A stretch of 64,000 nt of DNA from Bacillota bacterium (GCA_021850485.1 JAJZLY010000014.1:33526-97525); one strand, 5' to 3'; shown: positions 29,324-39,367, counted from the stretch's first letter. Made by a program: numbers and translations. Notes: generated by a model from the letters alone, not told the origin.

Positions 29324-29351
29324 AGTATACACCCAGCCCGCACCTTGACAA
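29324..29351 (-). promoter_or_regulatory. Sigma-70-type promoter for the kdp operon
   Basis: On the minus strand TTGTCA (29351-29346) and TATACT (29329-29324) are separated by 16 bases, near the consensus. The expected start point, about 29317, coincides with the beginning of the riboswitch. Confidence 0.7.
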
Positions 29352-29489
29352 GACGACGCACAGGGCGGTTTCAGGCCTGCGCTGCCATTAGGAGGTGACG
29401 GCCTGGCCCGACGCCTGATTCATCACATCTTTATTCGTCTAGAGCCTCATTTTCTCCGCATTCCGTTACTTTTCATCGTTCTACCTCAC

Positions 29490-30740
29490 TCAGTTCGCGG
29501 GCGCCTCAAGCGCCGCCCTCAACTGCAAGATCGCCGCCAGCACATCGGAGAAGCTGGTGCACAGGGGGCTGGGACACAAGCGGATGATGTCTGGTGGCCG
29601 AAAATCCCCGACCACTCCCGCAGCTCGCAAGGCGGGGACGAGTTGTGCGGCGTCGACGTGGTGCAGGGCGACGTGGCCACCTCTGCGCTGGGGCTCCCGC
29701 GGTGTGCCAACGGATACGCCATGGCTGGCCAGCAGCGCATCTGTCAGTTCGATTAAGAAGCCGGTCAGGGCCAAAGACTTAGCGCGCACCCGGTCAATGC
29801 CCGCTTCAGCCAACAACCCCAATGAGCCTTTTAACGGAGCCATCGACAACACGTGCGGTGAGCCGATTTGAAAGGCACCGGCACCCAAGGCGGGCGTGAA
29901 GGCTGGCGACATATCGAACTGGCTGGCCTTGTCTCCACCGAACCAGCCCCACAGGGCCGGCCGCTGGTGGTGGTGGCGGGGGCTCAGGTAGAGTGCAGCT
30001 GGTGCGCCTGGACCGCCATTCAGATACTTATAGGTGCAGAAGACGCAGAAATCGGGATCGAGCTCATCCAGGCGATGCGCAACCACGCCTGCTGAATGGG
30101 ACAAATCCCAACCGATCGGGATTCCTCGGGCCCGGGCTGCTTTGGTGATACGCCCCATGTCCAGCAGCTGCCCGGTGCGAAACACCACAGAAGGCAGCAA
30201 CACCAGTGCCACGTCTGGTCCGAGAGCGGCCAAGACGTCGTCTTCCCGGATCAGTCCGTCGGCCCCAGGCGACACCAGCCGGAGCGCCGACTCATCTTGG
30301 CCGTGCAAGGCCAGCTGACTCTTCAGGGCGTACAGATCGGACGGAAAGTTGAGTGGGTCAGCGACGATCAGGCGACGGGTTCCTTGCGGCTTGTAAAAGG
30401 TGGCGACCAGTTGATGCAGGTTGACCGTGGTAGAACCAGCCAACACCAGGTCACCGGCGTTGCCTCCGACCAGCGGCGTGAGCATCTGGCCCAAGGTTTC
30501 GGCCAGGTAGAACCAGCTGGGCTGGCCCTCCTCCCATCCCTGCACCCCCAGGCGCCGCCACGCATCGACCGCTTCGAACAGGCTGCTCTCTGCCCGCCGG
30601 CTGATCAGGCCGAGGGAATTGCCGTCTAGGTAGATCCCCGTAGTCGGTCGATAGAAATCGTCTCGAAAGTCCTTTAACGGATCCGCCTCGTCTCGTTCCC
30701 GAGCTTGGCGCTTCCACACCTCGGTGTCGGTCGCACTCAT
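29490..30740 (-). CDS. kynU: Kynureninase
   Basis: PLP enzyme that cleaves kynurenine to anthranilate and alanine in tryptophan breakdown. The N-terminal YLDGNSLGL and the PLP-lysine region FCTYKYLNGGPGAPA are family signatures; the WDLSHSAG stretch carries the cofactor-binding aspartate. Length 416 is typical. No tryptophan dioxygenase or formamidase is adjacent, so this gene is isolated. It is divergent from an MBL hydrolase gene; start ATG 30740. Confidence 0.93.
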   Translation of the reverse strand: MSATDTEVWKRQARERDEADPLKDFRDDFYRPTTGIYLDGNSLGLISRRAESSLFEAVDAWRRLGVQGWEEGQPSWFYLAETLGQMLTPLVGGNAGDLVLAGSTTVNLHQLVATFYKPQGTRRLIVADPLNFPSDLYALKSQLALHGQDESALRLVSPGADGLIREDDVLAALGPDVALVLLPSVVFRTGQLLDMGRITKAARARGIPIGWDLSHSAGVVAHRLDELDPDFCVFCTYKYLNGGPGAPAALYLSPRHHHQRPALWGWFGGDKASQFDMSPAFTPALGAGAFQIGSPHVLSMAPLKGSLGLLAEAGIDRVRAKSLALTGFLIELTDALLASHGVSVGTPREPQRRGGHVALHHVDAAQLVPALRAAGVVGDFRPPDIIRLCPSPLCTSFSDVLAAILQLRAALEAPAN

Positions 30741-30849
30741 CTGTCACGCCCCTTTGCGCACGGGCTTCCGCACGACTCATCCGGCTCCTTCCGGGAGGGG
30801 CCGAGCGAGACTTCGGGAATGCCTGTGCAGCAATGAGGAGGCGTGGATC

Positions 30850-31743
30850 ATCAGAAGATTGACTCCCGACCGCTGGCAGCACCTCGGCTCCTTGCACCTG
30901 CGCCACTCCGAAGTCTACGCCCTGGTCAGCGCCGTGGTGGTGAGCCGCCGAGCGCTTTGGGTCGTCGACCCGGGGTTCTTGCCCGCCGAGGTAGATGACA
31001 TTCGCCTTCAGGTGAATCGCTTGCTCTCCCGGCTGGCACCTCGTGCCCGCTATCTGCTCCTGACCCATGCCGATTTTGACCACATCGTGGGCGTTCATGC
31101 CTTTTCGGACTTTCAGGTGATCGCCGCTCAGGCGGCGGTGAGGCGCCTCCCCGGTCGCTTAGTGCGAGCCCAGGCGGTCGATGGAGAGTTGTTGGTGAGC
31201 CGTCCGCAAGCGGCCTATGAACCTTTTCCCATCGCCCGCCTGGTCGCCCAGAGTAGCCTTGACATTGCCGGTGCCACCTTGTACCCAGGGGCCGGTCACA
31301 CCACCGACGGGGTGCTCGCTGATCTGACCGCCAGCGATGGTCAACGCCTCGTGGTGGCCGGCGATTACCTATCCGCCCTGGAGGGCCCGCACATCGGCCA
31401 CTGGGCAAGCGTGACCGCGACCTTCGAAACACTCGCCCGGCTGTTGGGCTCCACCGACTGGCTGGTGGTCGGGCACGGCGCGGCGGCCGATCAACCTGAT
31501 GCCTGGCGCCGACTGGGGACAGACGCCGGGTATTTGGCCGACCTGTTGCGCAAGCGGGCAGATGGCTGGCCACGTGACCACGTGCTGGCCGGGCCGCCGC
31601 CGCTTGGCCCAACTCCAGTCGAAGCCGCTCGCTACCACCGCGACAACGTGCACAGCTTGTTTCGCACCGTCCCCCAGCAGGCGGCGCGGGCCTTAGCCGA
31701 GCGGATGACTGGCGTCGCTGAGGTGAGCAGGCGCCGTAGTTAG
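30850..31743 (+). CDS. MBL-fold metallo-hydrolase
   Basis: The metal-binding motif THADFDHIVGVHAF (HxxxDH) is near residue 78, followed by a later GAGHTTDGV histidine, AGDYLSALEGPHIG and VVGHGAAADQ, all in the order of the fold. The substrate is unknown. No ATG, GTG or TTG lies at a normal distance from AGGAGG (30836-30841): ATC codons sit 5 (30847) and 8 (30850) bases away, and the first usual start is TTG 30859 at 17 bases. I therefore mark ATC 30850, giving 297 residues, but TTG 30859 would remove only three residues. Confidence 0.8.
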   Translation: MRRLTPDRWQHLGSLHLRHSEVYALVSAVVVSRRALWVVDPGFLPAEVDDIRLQVNRLLSRLAPRARYLLLTHADFDHIVGVHAFSDFQVIAAQAAVRRLPGRLVRAQAVDGELLVSRPQAAYEPFPIARLVAQSSLDIAGATLYPGAGHTTDGVLADLTASDGQRLVVAGDYLSALEGPHIGHWASVTATFETLARLLGSTDWLVVGHGAAADQPDAWRRLGTDAGYLADLLRKRADGWPRDHVLAGPPPLGPTPVEAARYHRDNVHSLFRTVPQQAARALAERMTGVAEVSRRRS

Positions 31744-31768
31744 CTCCAGCGATCGGATCCGGACGAGG

Positions 31769-32764
31769 CTAGGTGGATGTGTGCGCCTGGTCGTAGATGG
31801 GGGTCAGCCAGCCCAGGCGAGTGGGGTCCAGCCCCCGCACCGCCTTGAAGAACTGCTCTTGCAGGCGCCGGGTGATCGGGCCCACCTGTCCGTCCGCCAC
31901 GGGCCGGCGGTCCACCGATGTCACAGGTGCAACCTGCACGCCTGTCCCGGTCAAAAACAGCTCGTCAGCCATGTACAACTCAGTGCGGTCGACTTCTCGT
32001 TCCAGACACGGAATTGCGAACTGATCGGCCAGTTCGAGCATCATCTGGCGGGTGATCCCCTCCAGGATATCTGCAGTCACAGGCGGCGTGATCAGTGTCC
32101 CTGAACGCACGATGAACAAATTGGCTGCCGACGCCTCCGCCACATGACCGCCCTGATCCAGCAAGATGGCATCGTCGTAGCCGTCGGATTTCGCCTGGTC
32201 GAGGGCCAAAGACGCATTGACGTAGGAACCTGTGGTCTTCGCCCGGCTGGGAATTGCGTTATCAGGAATGCGCCGCCACGACGACACTTGCACGGCCAGG
32301 CCGTCCAGCGGCAGGTAGTCGCCCAACGGCGTTGTGTAGACCGCGACCAAGGGGCGCAGAGGGCGCAGCCCGACCTTGATCGATCGACTGACCTTTAGGG
32401 CAAGCGGCCGGATGTATACATCCTGGCGCACATTTTGGCCCTTGAGCAGGTCACATGTCGACCGCGCCATCTGTTCCGGATCAGCTGGGAGTTCGATCCG
32501 CAACAGGGCAGCGGAACGGGCGAACCGCTCATAGTGTTCCAGAAGTCTCAGCACGTAGAGTTCTTGGTGCTGTTCTTGCCAGTAGCCGCGGATTCCCTCA
32601 AAGCAGCCGGTGCCATAGTTCAACCCGTGTGCCGCCACGCTGACCGAGGCCTCCGCCAGCGGGATGACCTGACCATCGACCAATGCCCAACCCCGCTCAT
32701 CGATCTCTGCTTCGGGGGCTGGCCCTTGGGCTCCCGCTTGGGCCGGCTCTGTGCGCTCCATCAC
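31769..32764 (-). CDS. ilvE: Branched-chain amino acid aminotransferase (class IV)
   Basis: PLP enzyme of fold-type IV that transaminates leucine, isoleucine and valine. Conserved segments: HGLNYGTGCFEGIRGYW, the lysine in SRAKTTGSYVNA, ILLDQGGHVAEASAANLF and ELFLTGTGVQVAPV. Length 331; the first about 20 residues are a variable acidic tail. It follows asnB in the same direction with a 108-base gap and converges on the MBL gene with 25 bases between them. Confidence 0.93.
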   Translation of the reverse strand: MMERTEPAQAGAQGPAPEAEIDERGWALVDGQVIPLAEASVSVAAHGLNYGTGCFEGIRGYWQEQHQELYVLRLLEHYERFARSAALLRIELPADPEQMARSTCDLLKGQNVRQDVYIRPLALKVSRSIKVGLRPLRPLVAVYTTPLGDYLPLDGLAVQVSSWRRIPDNAIPSRAKTTGSYVNASLALDQAKSDGYDDAILLDQGGHVAEASAANLFIVRSGTLITPPVTADILEGITRQMMLELADQFAIPCLEREVDRTELYMADELFLTGTGVQVAPVTSVDRRPVADGQVGPITRRLQEQFFKAVRGLDPTRLGWLTPIYDQAHTST

Positions 32765-32872
32765 CTCACGCCCCTCGCTCCGGCATCAATGCCGCACATT
32801 CTGCGCCACGTATTGGTGCACAGCCCTTTGGTCTCACAGCGCACCGACAGGTCCGGTTTCATCCCGCCCGGA

Positions 32873-34783
32873 TCAGGACAGCCTCTCTCTGCCGGCCGCC
32901 GAGTCCATGGCCGCGCCGACGTCGGCCGGGGACTTCCCACCGATGAACATGTCGTACCACAGGTGGAATACGAGCAGGGTGTATAGACGCCGGGTGTGAT
33001 CGTGTGCGGTGGACTGGTGCTCTTGCCACAGCGCCTCGACGGAGACTCGATCTAAAATGCCGCCGCAGTCGCTGTCCATCAGGGTGGCCCGCACTCGGTC
33101 CCGCAGTTTGGTCTTGAACCACTGCCTGGTCGGTACCGGAAAGCCAAGTTTCGGTCGGGTCCGGGCAGCCTGTGGCACGATTGAGCGCATGGCTTCGCGC
33201 AACACGTGCTTGGTGGTTCCGTCGGCCAGTTTGAGATTGGTCGGCAGGCGGCGGGCCACCTCGAACACCTCACGGTCCAAGAACGGCACGCGCAGTTCGA
33301 TCGAGTTGGCCATCGACATCTTGTCTGCCTTCATCAAGATGTCTCCGGCCAACCAGAAGGACAGGTCCAGCTGTTGCATCCGGGTCGGGCCATCGAGTCC
33401 ACTAAAGCGCTGGTAAATCGGTGCAGTCAGAGCAGTCGAGGCAATCGGTGGTGCCTCTCCCGACCAGTGGATCAGGGCCCGCTTGGCATCCTCCGAAAAC
33501 ATCTTGGCTCCACCCACATACCGTTCCTCGAGGGTCTGTGAGCCGCGCAGCAACAGGCTGCGGCCGCGCATGCCAACCGGCAATCTGAGCCCCAGCTGGT
33601 GGATCTGATGGCGCACGCCAGGCGGCAGACCGGACAGGCGGCTGAGCGAGAGCGGCTCGCGGTAGATCGGATAGCCGCCAAACAACTCGTCAGCGCCCTC
33701 GCCAGAAAGCAGGACCTTGACCTCGGACCGGGCCACCTCGGTCAGAAAGAAGATGCCCGGCGCCGCCGGGTCGGCAACCGGCCCCTCTTGGTACCAGACC
33801 ATGCGCGCCAGGTCATCCGCATAGCGGTCCGGCGAGATCAGCACCTCGTGGTGGTTGGTACCCAGGGCGGCGGCCGTGGCTCGGGCGGCAGCCAGTTCAC
33901 TCTGGGCGTCCGACGCCTCCTCGAAGCCGACGGAAAAGGTGGAAACTGGACCCACTTCGCGCATCAGCGCCACCACGGCACTCGAGTCAATGCCACTGGA
34001 CAAGAAGGCGCCGCAGGGGACGTCGCTCATCAGATGTGCTTGCACCGACCGGCGCATCACATCGCGCACCTCCGTGGCCGCCTCGGCGAGAGGCATCTGC
34101 GGGTTGGGCGCGAAGGTGAGCTCGCCATAGGGGCGCACCGCGGCCGTCCCCTGAGAAACGGTCAGGTAGTGATACGGGGGCAGCGTCCGGACTCCGTCGA
34201 TCAAGGTGCCCGGATCCGGTACGTACTGAAAGGTCAAATAGTGCCACAAACCCTGCAGATCGATCCGGCGGTCGACCAAGCCAGAGGCCAGAACCGCCCG
34301 AATCTCCGAAGCGAACACCACGCCCTGGGCTGTCTCGGCATAGTACAGCGGCTTGATCCCAAATGGGTCTCGCACCACGACAACGCGGTCACGGCGCCGG
34401 TCGGCGATGGCAAAGGCAAACATGCCGCGCAGCCGATCGAACCCGTCCACACCATGTTGTTCATACAAGTGGAGGATGACCTCGGCATCGCTATGGGTGG
34501 CAAAACGGTGGCCCAGGGCCTCCAGTTCGCGTCGCAAGTCATGCTGGTTGTAGATCTCGCAGTTCGCCACCAGCGCCATGGTCCCGTCCTCGTTCACGAT
34601 CGGCTGCCGGCCGCCTGCCACATCAACGATGGATAGACGGCGGGTGCCCAGCCCAATCTCACCCCAGGCCACCTGACCGGCGTCGTCCGGGCCACGGTGC
34701 ACCATGACGTCAGTCATGCGCGTCAGCAGGCCGGTGTCGTCAACGCGCTGGCCTGGCAGGATCAGGCCGCAGATGCCGCACAT
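32873..34783 (-). CDS. asnB: Asparagine synthetase (glutamine-hydrolysing)
   Basis: Makes asparagine from aspartate, ATP and glutamine. The start at ATG 34783 exposes the N-terminal nucleophile cysteine (MCGICGL) and has GAGGAGGGG upstream; the open frame beyond it is not coding. The class II glutaminase domain fills about residues 1-210, and the synthetase PP-loop LSSGIDSSAV follows near 255. The SGEGADELFGGYP segment and late RVPFLDREV are also typical. Length 636. ilvE lies downstream in the same direction. Confidence 0.95.
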   Translation of the reverse strand: MCGICGLILPGQRVDDTGLLTRMTDVMVHRGPDDAGQVAWGEIGLGTRRLSIVDVAGGRQPIVNEDGTMALVANCEIYNQHDLRRELEALGHRFATHSDAEVILHLYEQHGVDGFDRLRGMFAFAIADRRRDRVVVVRDPFGIKPLYYAETAQGVVFASEIRAVLASGLVDRRIDLQGLWHYLTFQYVPDPGTLIDGVRTLPPYHYLTVSQGTAAVRPYGELTFAPNPQMPLAEAATEVRDVMRRSVQAHLMSDVPCGAFLSSGIDSSAVVALMREVGPVSTFSVGFEEASDAQSELAAARATAAALGTNHHEVLISPDRYADDLARMVWYQEGPVADPAAPGIFFLTEVARSEVKVLLSGEGADELFGGYPIYREPLSLSRLSGLPPGVRHQIHQLGLRLPVGMRGRSLLLRGSQTLEERYVGGAKMFSEDAKRALIHWSGEAPPIASTALTAPIYQRFSGLDGPTRMQQLDLSFWLAGDILMKADKMSMANSIELRVPFLDREVFEVARRLPTNLKLADGTTKHVLREAMRSIVPQAARTRPKLGFPVPTRQWFKTKLRDRVRATLMDSDCGGILDRVSVEALWQEHQSTAHDHTRRLYTLLVFHLWYDMFIGGKSPADVGAAMDSAAGRERLS

Positions 34784-34919
34784 CGGGGGATGGATCCCCT
34801 CCTCGTTGCGATTGAATGACTCCGTCGCCCATCCTACCACGCCACCGCCAAGGTGCGCCTGGCCGGATCGGTGCCGCTCCGTTAGACTGACCAGAGCGAA
34901 CCACACTGGAGGGGTCCCG

Positions 34920-36137
34920 ATGGCTGCCGCTCAAGAGACATCGTCCCGGCCCTGGCTGACCCGCGACGTCTTGTCCATTTCGCTGTCCGCCGGATTCGCC
35001 GATCTAGGTTATCAGGGCGTGATGGCCGCGTTCCCGCTGTTCTTGGTGCTGGTCTTGCACGCACCCGTCTGGGCGTTTGGCTTGGCCATGGCACTGAGCT
35101 ACGGCGGCGGCGCCTTGTTCGCCGCTTGGGGCGGCCGCACTGGTGATCGCATCGGTCATCGCCGGACGGCGATCTTGGGCAACAGCTTGATCCCGCTGCT
35201 GTCTCTGACCGGACTCTTTGCGCTACCAGTGGCCGCCGTTTCGTTTCTCTGCGCCGGCTGGTGGGCACGAAACTTTCGTAGTCCGTCTCGTCGGGCCATG
35301 CTGGTCGAAGCGACCGCCGACCAACACCGCAGCGCAGCCTTTGGCTTCTTGCACGGGGTGGACGTCGCCGGCGGCATTTTTGCCGCGGTCTACGTCACCC
35401 TCTTGATCACAGCTAAAGTGGCCTGGAGCTGGGTGTTTTTGGTCTCGCTTCTCCCGCTCGCTGCCTCCACCTTGATGCTGACCCGGGCCCGTACCGGCCG
35501 TGCACCGGATCCAGAGGTAAGCCCGCCGCCACCGCCGCCGCTGGCCCCCGCCCGCCAGAGTGCGTTACGGAACCTGCTGTGGGCCACCGCCGTCTACGGA
35601 TTTAGCTCCTACAGCACCGGGTTTCCGGTGCTGACCGCGGCCATCAAAACCGGCTCGCTGATCGGCGGATTGCTCGCTTTTTTTGTCCTGCAGGTCGTTT
35701 CGTCTCTGACCGGTCTGTTTCTGGGCGGCTCGTTCGGCCAGACGCTGATCAGCCGTTTCCAGCATCTGTCGGTTTATGGCTATGGCTCGGCTGCTGTTGG
35801 CTCTGTGTTGTTAGCGGTCGGGTATGGATCGAACCAACCGACCTGGCTGGTCTTTTTGGGCGTCGCCATCATCGGCTTTGCGCTTGCCGTGATCGAAACA
35901 CTGGAGCCAACCCTAGTCAGCACCCTCAATCGGGCAGGTATGGCCGGACGCGGCTTCGGCGCCCTGACTGCCTACCGCTCTGTCGGGTTGCTGGCCGCCA
36001 ATGTGGTCCTGGGAGTGCTCTATTCAGTCGGTGCTGACTACTCCTACGGCTACGCCGCCCTGCTGGCCGCCCTGGCTGCCGTCTTGATCCTGACTGGCCT
36101 TCCCGCCCTGCGCCGGGAGGCATCGCTCCTCACCTGA
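34920..36137 (+). CDS. MFS transporter (12 TM)
   Basis: A 405-residue permease with about 12 hydrophobic segments. The motif A region reads GGRTGDRIGHRRTAILGN after TM2, and ARNFRSPSRRAML follows TM4. A proline-rich cytoplasmic loop (ASPPPPPP-like, within about residues 200-212) joins the two halves. ATG 34920 has GGAGGGG 5 bases upstream. Substrate not predictable. It is divergent from asnB and convergent with another MFS gene. Confidence 0.85.
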   Translation: MAAAQETSSRPWLTRDVLSISLSAGFADLGYQGVMAAFPLFLVLVLHAPVWAFGLAMALSYGGGALFAAWGGRTGDRIGHRRTAILGNSLIPLLSLTGLFALPVAAVSFLCAGWWARNFRSPSRRAMLVEATADQHRSAAFGFLHGVDVAGGIFAAVYVTLLITAKVAWSWVFLVSLLPLAASTLMLTRARTGRAPDPEVSPPPPPPLAPARQSALRNLLWATAVYGFSSYSTGFPVLTAAIKTGSLIGGLLAFFVLQVVSSLTGLFLGGSFGQTLISRFQHLSVYGYGSAAVGSVLLAVGYGSNQPTWLVFLGVAIIGFALAVIETLEPTLVSTLNRAGMAGRGFGALTAYRSVGLLAANVVLGVLYSVGADYSYGYAALLAALAAVLILTGLPALRREASLLT

Positions 36138-36163
36138 GCCGCCGGTACGATGATCGCACGCGC

Positions 36164-37570
36164 TCAGCTCTGACCGCGCAGTTCCTTGCCGCGCAGAACA
36201 GAAAGTGCCAAAGCCACGGCGATCAGGATCGCCGCCAGGATCAGTGCGTTGTGCATGCCTGACACGAAGGCCGTCGCCAGGGCTCCATTCAGCTGGCTCA
36301 CGCCCAGAAAGATGGCGAACACGTAGGCTCTCGGAATGGCGGCCGTGGCGGCGACCAAGGCAACGGCAAAGCTCGCCACCATGCCGACGTTGGAGAACGT
36401 CCTGAGCAGTCCAGACGCCACACCGTACTGATGGGACGGCGCGTTGGCCATCACTGCACTGTTATTGGCCGGGAAGAAAAAGCCGCTGCCGACCCCATTG
36501 GCCAGTGCAGCGACCACCACAACCACCAGCGGCGTGGTCAGTCCCAGCGTGCTGTAGATCACAAAGGCCACGATTTGTAGCGCGAGTCCAATCGAGGCTG
36601 GGGTGCGCGCCCCCAAGCGATCTGATAGGCGACCGGCGTAGGGAGCGATCACGCCTCCCAGCACGTATCCGGGCACCAGCAGCAAAGAGGCGTCGAACGG
36701 GCTGAGGCCCCGCACGCCCTGCAGGTACATGATCACCAGGAACAGCACGGCGAACCCGCCCAAACCCTGGAAAAATGCCGCTAGGACAGAGGCAGCAAGG
36801 ACGCGCTGGCGCAAGATCGCCAACTGCAGAACCGGCTCAGGGATCAGCCGCTCCCACAGAGTAAAGCCAACGAGAGCCAAGACACCGCCTGCCAGCTCCA
36901 ACACACCCGCTGAGGTCCAGCCGCTACTCGCCGACTGGGTCAGCGCCAAAAGGGCCAGAAACAGACCGCCGCCAAGCAGGACGACTCCTGGTACGTCCAG
37001 TTGGTGCGATGCCGTGCGTCCCTTCTCGCGCAGTGTCCTGATCGAAATCCATAGTGCGATCGCCCCAAGCGGCACATTGATGAAGAAAATGTCCCGCCAG
37101 CCAAAGAAAGTGATGATCACACCGCCGAGCAAAATCCCCAGCACAGCGCCGACATTCCAGCCAATACTGGTGATGCCGTACGCGCGGCCGCGACTCGCCG
37201 GCGGCACCGCGTCGGCGATGATGGCGCCGCTGTTGGATGCGATCAAGGCGCCTCCAACGCCCTGCACGACGCGAAATACGATCAACTGAGGGGCCGATTG
37301 GGACAGACCGCACAATAACGAGCCAATCGTGAAGACCAAAAAGCCAAGGTTGTACATCCGCACTCGACCGTAGATGTCTCCCAGCCGTCCGACCTGGGTG
37401 GACAAGACGGTCACAGTCAGGAGATACGCCATGATCACCCAGATCAAACTTGCCATACCCGTATGCAGCGCGCCGCGCATCACCGGCAGGGCGAGTACGA
37501 CGATCGTGGTGTCAACGGCTGCAAGCATGATCCCAAGCAGCACGACGATTAGTACGAGCGTAGTGCGCAC
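36164..37570 (-). CDS. MFS drug-exporter-like permease, 14-TM DHA2 family
   Basis: A 468-residue permease with about 14 helices. TM1 carries LAAVDTTIVVLALPVM, motif A is GRLGDIYGRVRMYN, and the TM5 region contains WNVGAVLGILLGG, as in EmrB/QacA-type exporters. The GTG at 37570 opens directly into TM1 and has no ribosome site. AAGGAG at 37634-37629 is followed 10 bases later by ACG 37618 in frame, which would add a 16-residue hydrophilic tail (ADRTQSAGTEPDPAP), so a non-AUG start is possible. Substrate unknown. Confidence 0.87.
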   Translation of the reverse strand: MRTTLVLIVVLLGIMLAAVDTTIVVLALPVMRGALHTGMASLIWVIMAYLLTVTVLSTQVGRLGDIYGRVRMYNLGFLVFTIGSLLCGLSQSAPQLIVFRVVQGVGGALIASNSGAIIADAVPPASRGRAYGITSIGWNVGAVLGILLGGVIITFFGWRDIFFINVPLGAIALWISIRTLREKGRTASHQLDVPGVVLLGGGLFLALLALTQSASSGWTSAGVLELAGGVLALVGFTLWERLIPEPVLQLAILRQRVLAASVLAAFFQGLGGFAVLFLVIMYLQGVRGLSPFDASLLLVPGYVLGGVIAPYAGRLSDRLGARTPASIGLALQIVAFVIYSTLGLTTPLVVVVVAALANGVGSGFFFPANNSAVMANAPSHQYGVASGLLRTFSNVGMVASFAVALVAATAAIPRAYVFAIFLGVSQLNGALATAFVSGMHNALILAAILIAVALALSVLRGKELRGQS

Positions 37571-37618
37571 AGGTGCCGGGTCGGGTTCGGTGCCTGCGCT
37601 CTGGGTGCGATCAGCCGT

Positions 37619-38120
37619 GGTTGGTCAACTCCTTGCGCCTGCTGGGTAGCGATCACAGCCAGCGGGAAATCTCTGCGGCCCCGAAAACTCGTGCCAGAAC
37701 GGGTGCTGGTCCTCTCAATCGACCGCGCCGACAGGTTCAGCGATACGGAGCGTCGGCGGCTCGTTCCCTGGCAACGGCAGCCTCGAGCATCCGGCTGATC
37801 TTGAGCCCCAGAGCCCCTTCGCTAGCCCAGCCTCGGCCCCAGGAACAGCCGCGTGGTGCCCACCTGCAACGGCTCATCGGCTAGCCGACGGGTTTGAGAA
37901 ACTTCCCCGATGATAGGCGAGTTTGATGCCGCTGTCACGGAGACCCGTGGTAGCGAAGCGCCGGAAATCATGCTCTGACAACCCAGCACCAGCGGTTCAG
38001 CTTGGCCGCCTCTAGACCCTCGCACCGAAGCGGTGGTGGCTCGGCTTCGGCGGCGTCTTCGACGGTCCCCTTGGAGCCTCGGCTCAACGCTCAACTCTGA
38101 TCGGTTCACATCCGTCGGAA
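37619..38120. other. Intergenic region without a supported gene
   Basis: About 500 bases between the MFS gene and the M23 terminator. Several frames stay open on both strands, including a minus-strand stretch reading LGLKISRMLEAAVARERAAD, but none has a convincing start or recognisable family. It may hold decayed coding sequence; I see no RNA gene. Confidence 0.4.
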
Positions 38121-38164
38121 AGGAGGTCCCCTGCAGCCACTGCGGTGGCCGCAAGGGACCTCCT
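38121..38164 (-). terminator. Long two-stage hairpin terminator of the M23 peptidase gene
   Basis: On the minus strand AGGAGGTCCC pairs with GGGACCTCCT over 10 bp, and inside it GCGGCCAC pairs with GTGGCTGC around CGCA. A short TTTCC follows. It begins 17 bases past the M23 stop. Confidence 0.6.
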
Positions 38165-38180
38165 GTTACCATTGATTGAC

Positions 38181-39215
38181 CTAGGGGAAAATGGCAGAAT
38201 CCGCTGGTACCAAGGGCTGTATCGCCTTCGAGCCGTGGCTCAGCGTGGTTGTGACCTTGGCGGCTGTGGCAACCCGCACCCGGCTCGTCCATTCCGCCAC
38301 CAGGCCAGATTCATTGGCGGCGAGCCACCCTTTGAACGCCTGCAGCGGCGAGACAGAGAGAAAGGTTCCCGGATCAACCCAGGCCCCGTTCACCATGATC
38401 CCGAAGTGCACGTGGGGACCAGTGGACATGCCGGTGCTGCCGGAAAGGGAAAGCACCTGACCGCGCACCACGTGCTGCCCGACCTTGACCAGAATCTTTG
38501 AGTTGTGAGCATAGACGGTGGTGACCCCAAAACCGTTGTTCAAGACAACGAAGTTACCATACCCATTGTATTTTCCAACGCCCCACGAGGCGTACACGAC
38601 GGTGCCCGCTCCCGTTGCATGCACCGGTGTCCCAATCGGAACCCCGATGTCGAATCCATAGTGAAATTCCATCCCATGGCCCGTCATCGGGTTGATCCGC
38701 CACCCATAACCGGAGGTCAGGATGCCGTGCACCGGTAGCATATCCGGTCTCGAAGCCAAGAAATTAGCCTCAAGAAGTGCCGCCTGCTGCAACACCGGCA
38801 CCAAGGTGGTCACGTTCTGGAGAAGTTGGTTGAGACTCGCCGCACTCTGCGGCTGGGAGAGAGCAGCCACCGGCAGTGATACCTTGGCGGCTGCCTGGGT
38901 CACGGCCTTGGTGATCGTCGGCGCCGTGCTCACCAGGACCTTAGCGGCGTGGCCGGCCTTCTGGTAGGCGAGTACCTGGTGCTTGGCCGCGTCTGCCGTC
39001 TGTTGCAGGTGGACGATGGCCTGCTGGCGAGCAGCCAGGGCGGCGTGGGCGTTGAGGTAGCCACCGATTGCCGCCATTCCCAGCGAGATTGAGAAGGCAA
39101 TGCCCACCAGGGCAACGACTAGGCCTGTCTGGAGGCGCGGCGGGAGACGAACTTCTGCCTGCTGTCCATCGTGCTCCGACATGAACACCAGTCTGTAGCC
39201 TGTCGTGTCGCTCAA
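38181..39215 (-). CDS. M23-family (LytM) peptidase, membrane-anchored
   Basis: A cell-wall endopeptidase or amidase regulator. One N-terminal membrane helix (about residues 29-52) is followed by an alanine-rich coiled-coil-like region (about 55-150) and a C-terminal LytM domain. The zinc ligands are visible: FHYGFDIGVP (HxxxD) and GPHVHFG (HxH), with SGYGWRINPMTG preceding them. The intact ligands suggest an active enzyme. Length 344. A strong hairpin follows the stop. Confidence 0.92.
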   Translation of the reverse strand: MSDTTGYRLVFMSEHDGQQAEVRLPPRLQTGLVVALVGIAFSISLGMAAIGGYLNAHAALAARQQAIVHLQQTADAAKHQVLAYQKAGHAAKVLVSTAPTITKAVTQAAAKVSLPVAALSQPQSAASLNQLLQNVTTLVPVLQQAALLEANFLASRPDMLPVHGILTSGYGWRINPMTGHGMEFHYGFDIGVPIGTPVHATGAGTVVYASWGVGKYNGYGNFVVLNNGFGVTTVYAHNSKILVKVGQHVVRGQVLSLSGSTGMSTGPHVHFGIMVNGAWVDPGTFLSVSPLQAFKGWLAANESGLVAEWTSRVRVATAAKVTTTLSHGSKAIQPLVPADSAIFP

Positions 39216-39367
39216 TCACGAACCCCCTAATCGGCATACAGCTGCATCTGGCAAGAGAATATGCAGGCACCGGACAGCGTGGTTCGGTGGTTGGAGTGTT
39301 TGCCGTCTGGACCGCCGGCGGCAGTGTATCAGATTCTACTGACGCTGTCTCGGCCAATTTCTGGCAT

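Noticed and set aside
36164..37570. The two MFS genes at 34.9-37.6 kb as one split transporter
   Set aside because: They are on opposite strands, each has a full set of helices, and they belong to different MFS subfamilies.
37822..38292. ORF in the gap between the MFS and M23 genes
   Set aside because: It runs through the terminator hairpin and into the M23 gene, with no recognisable domain.
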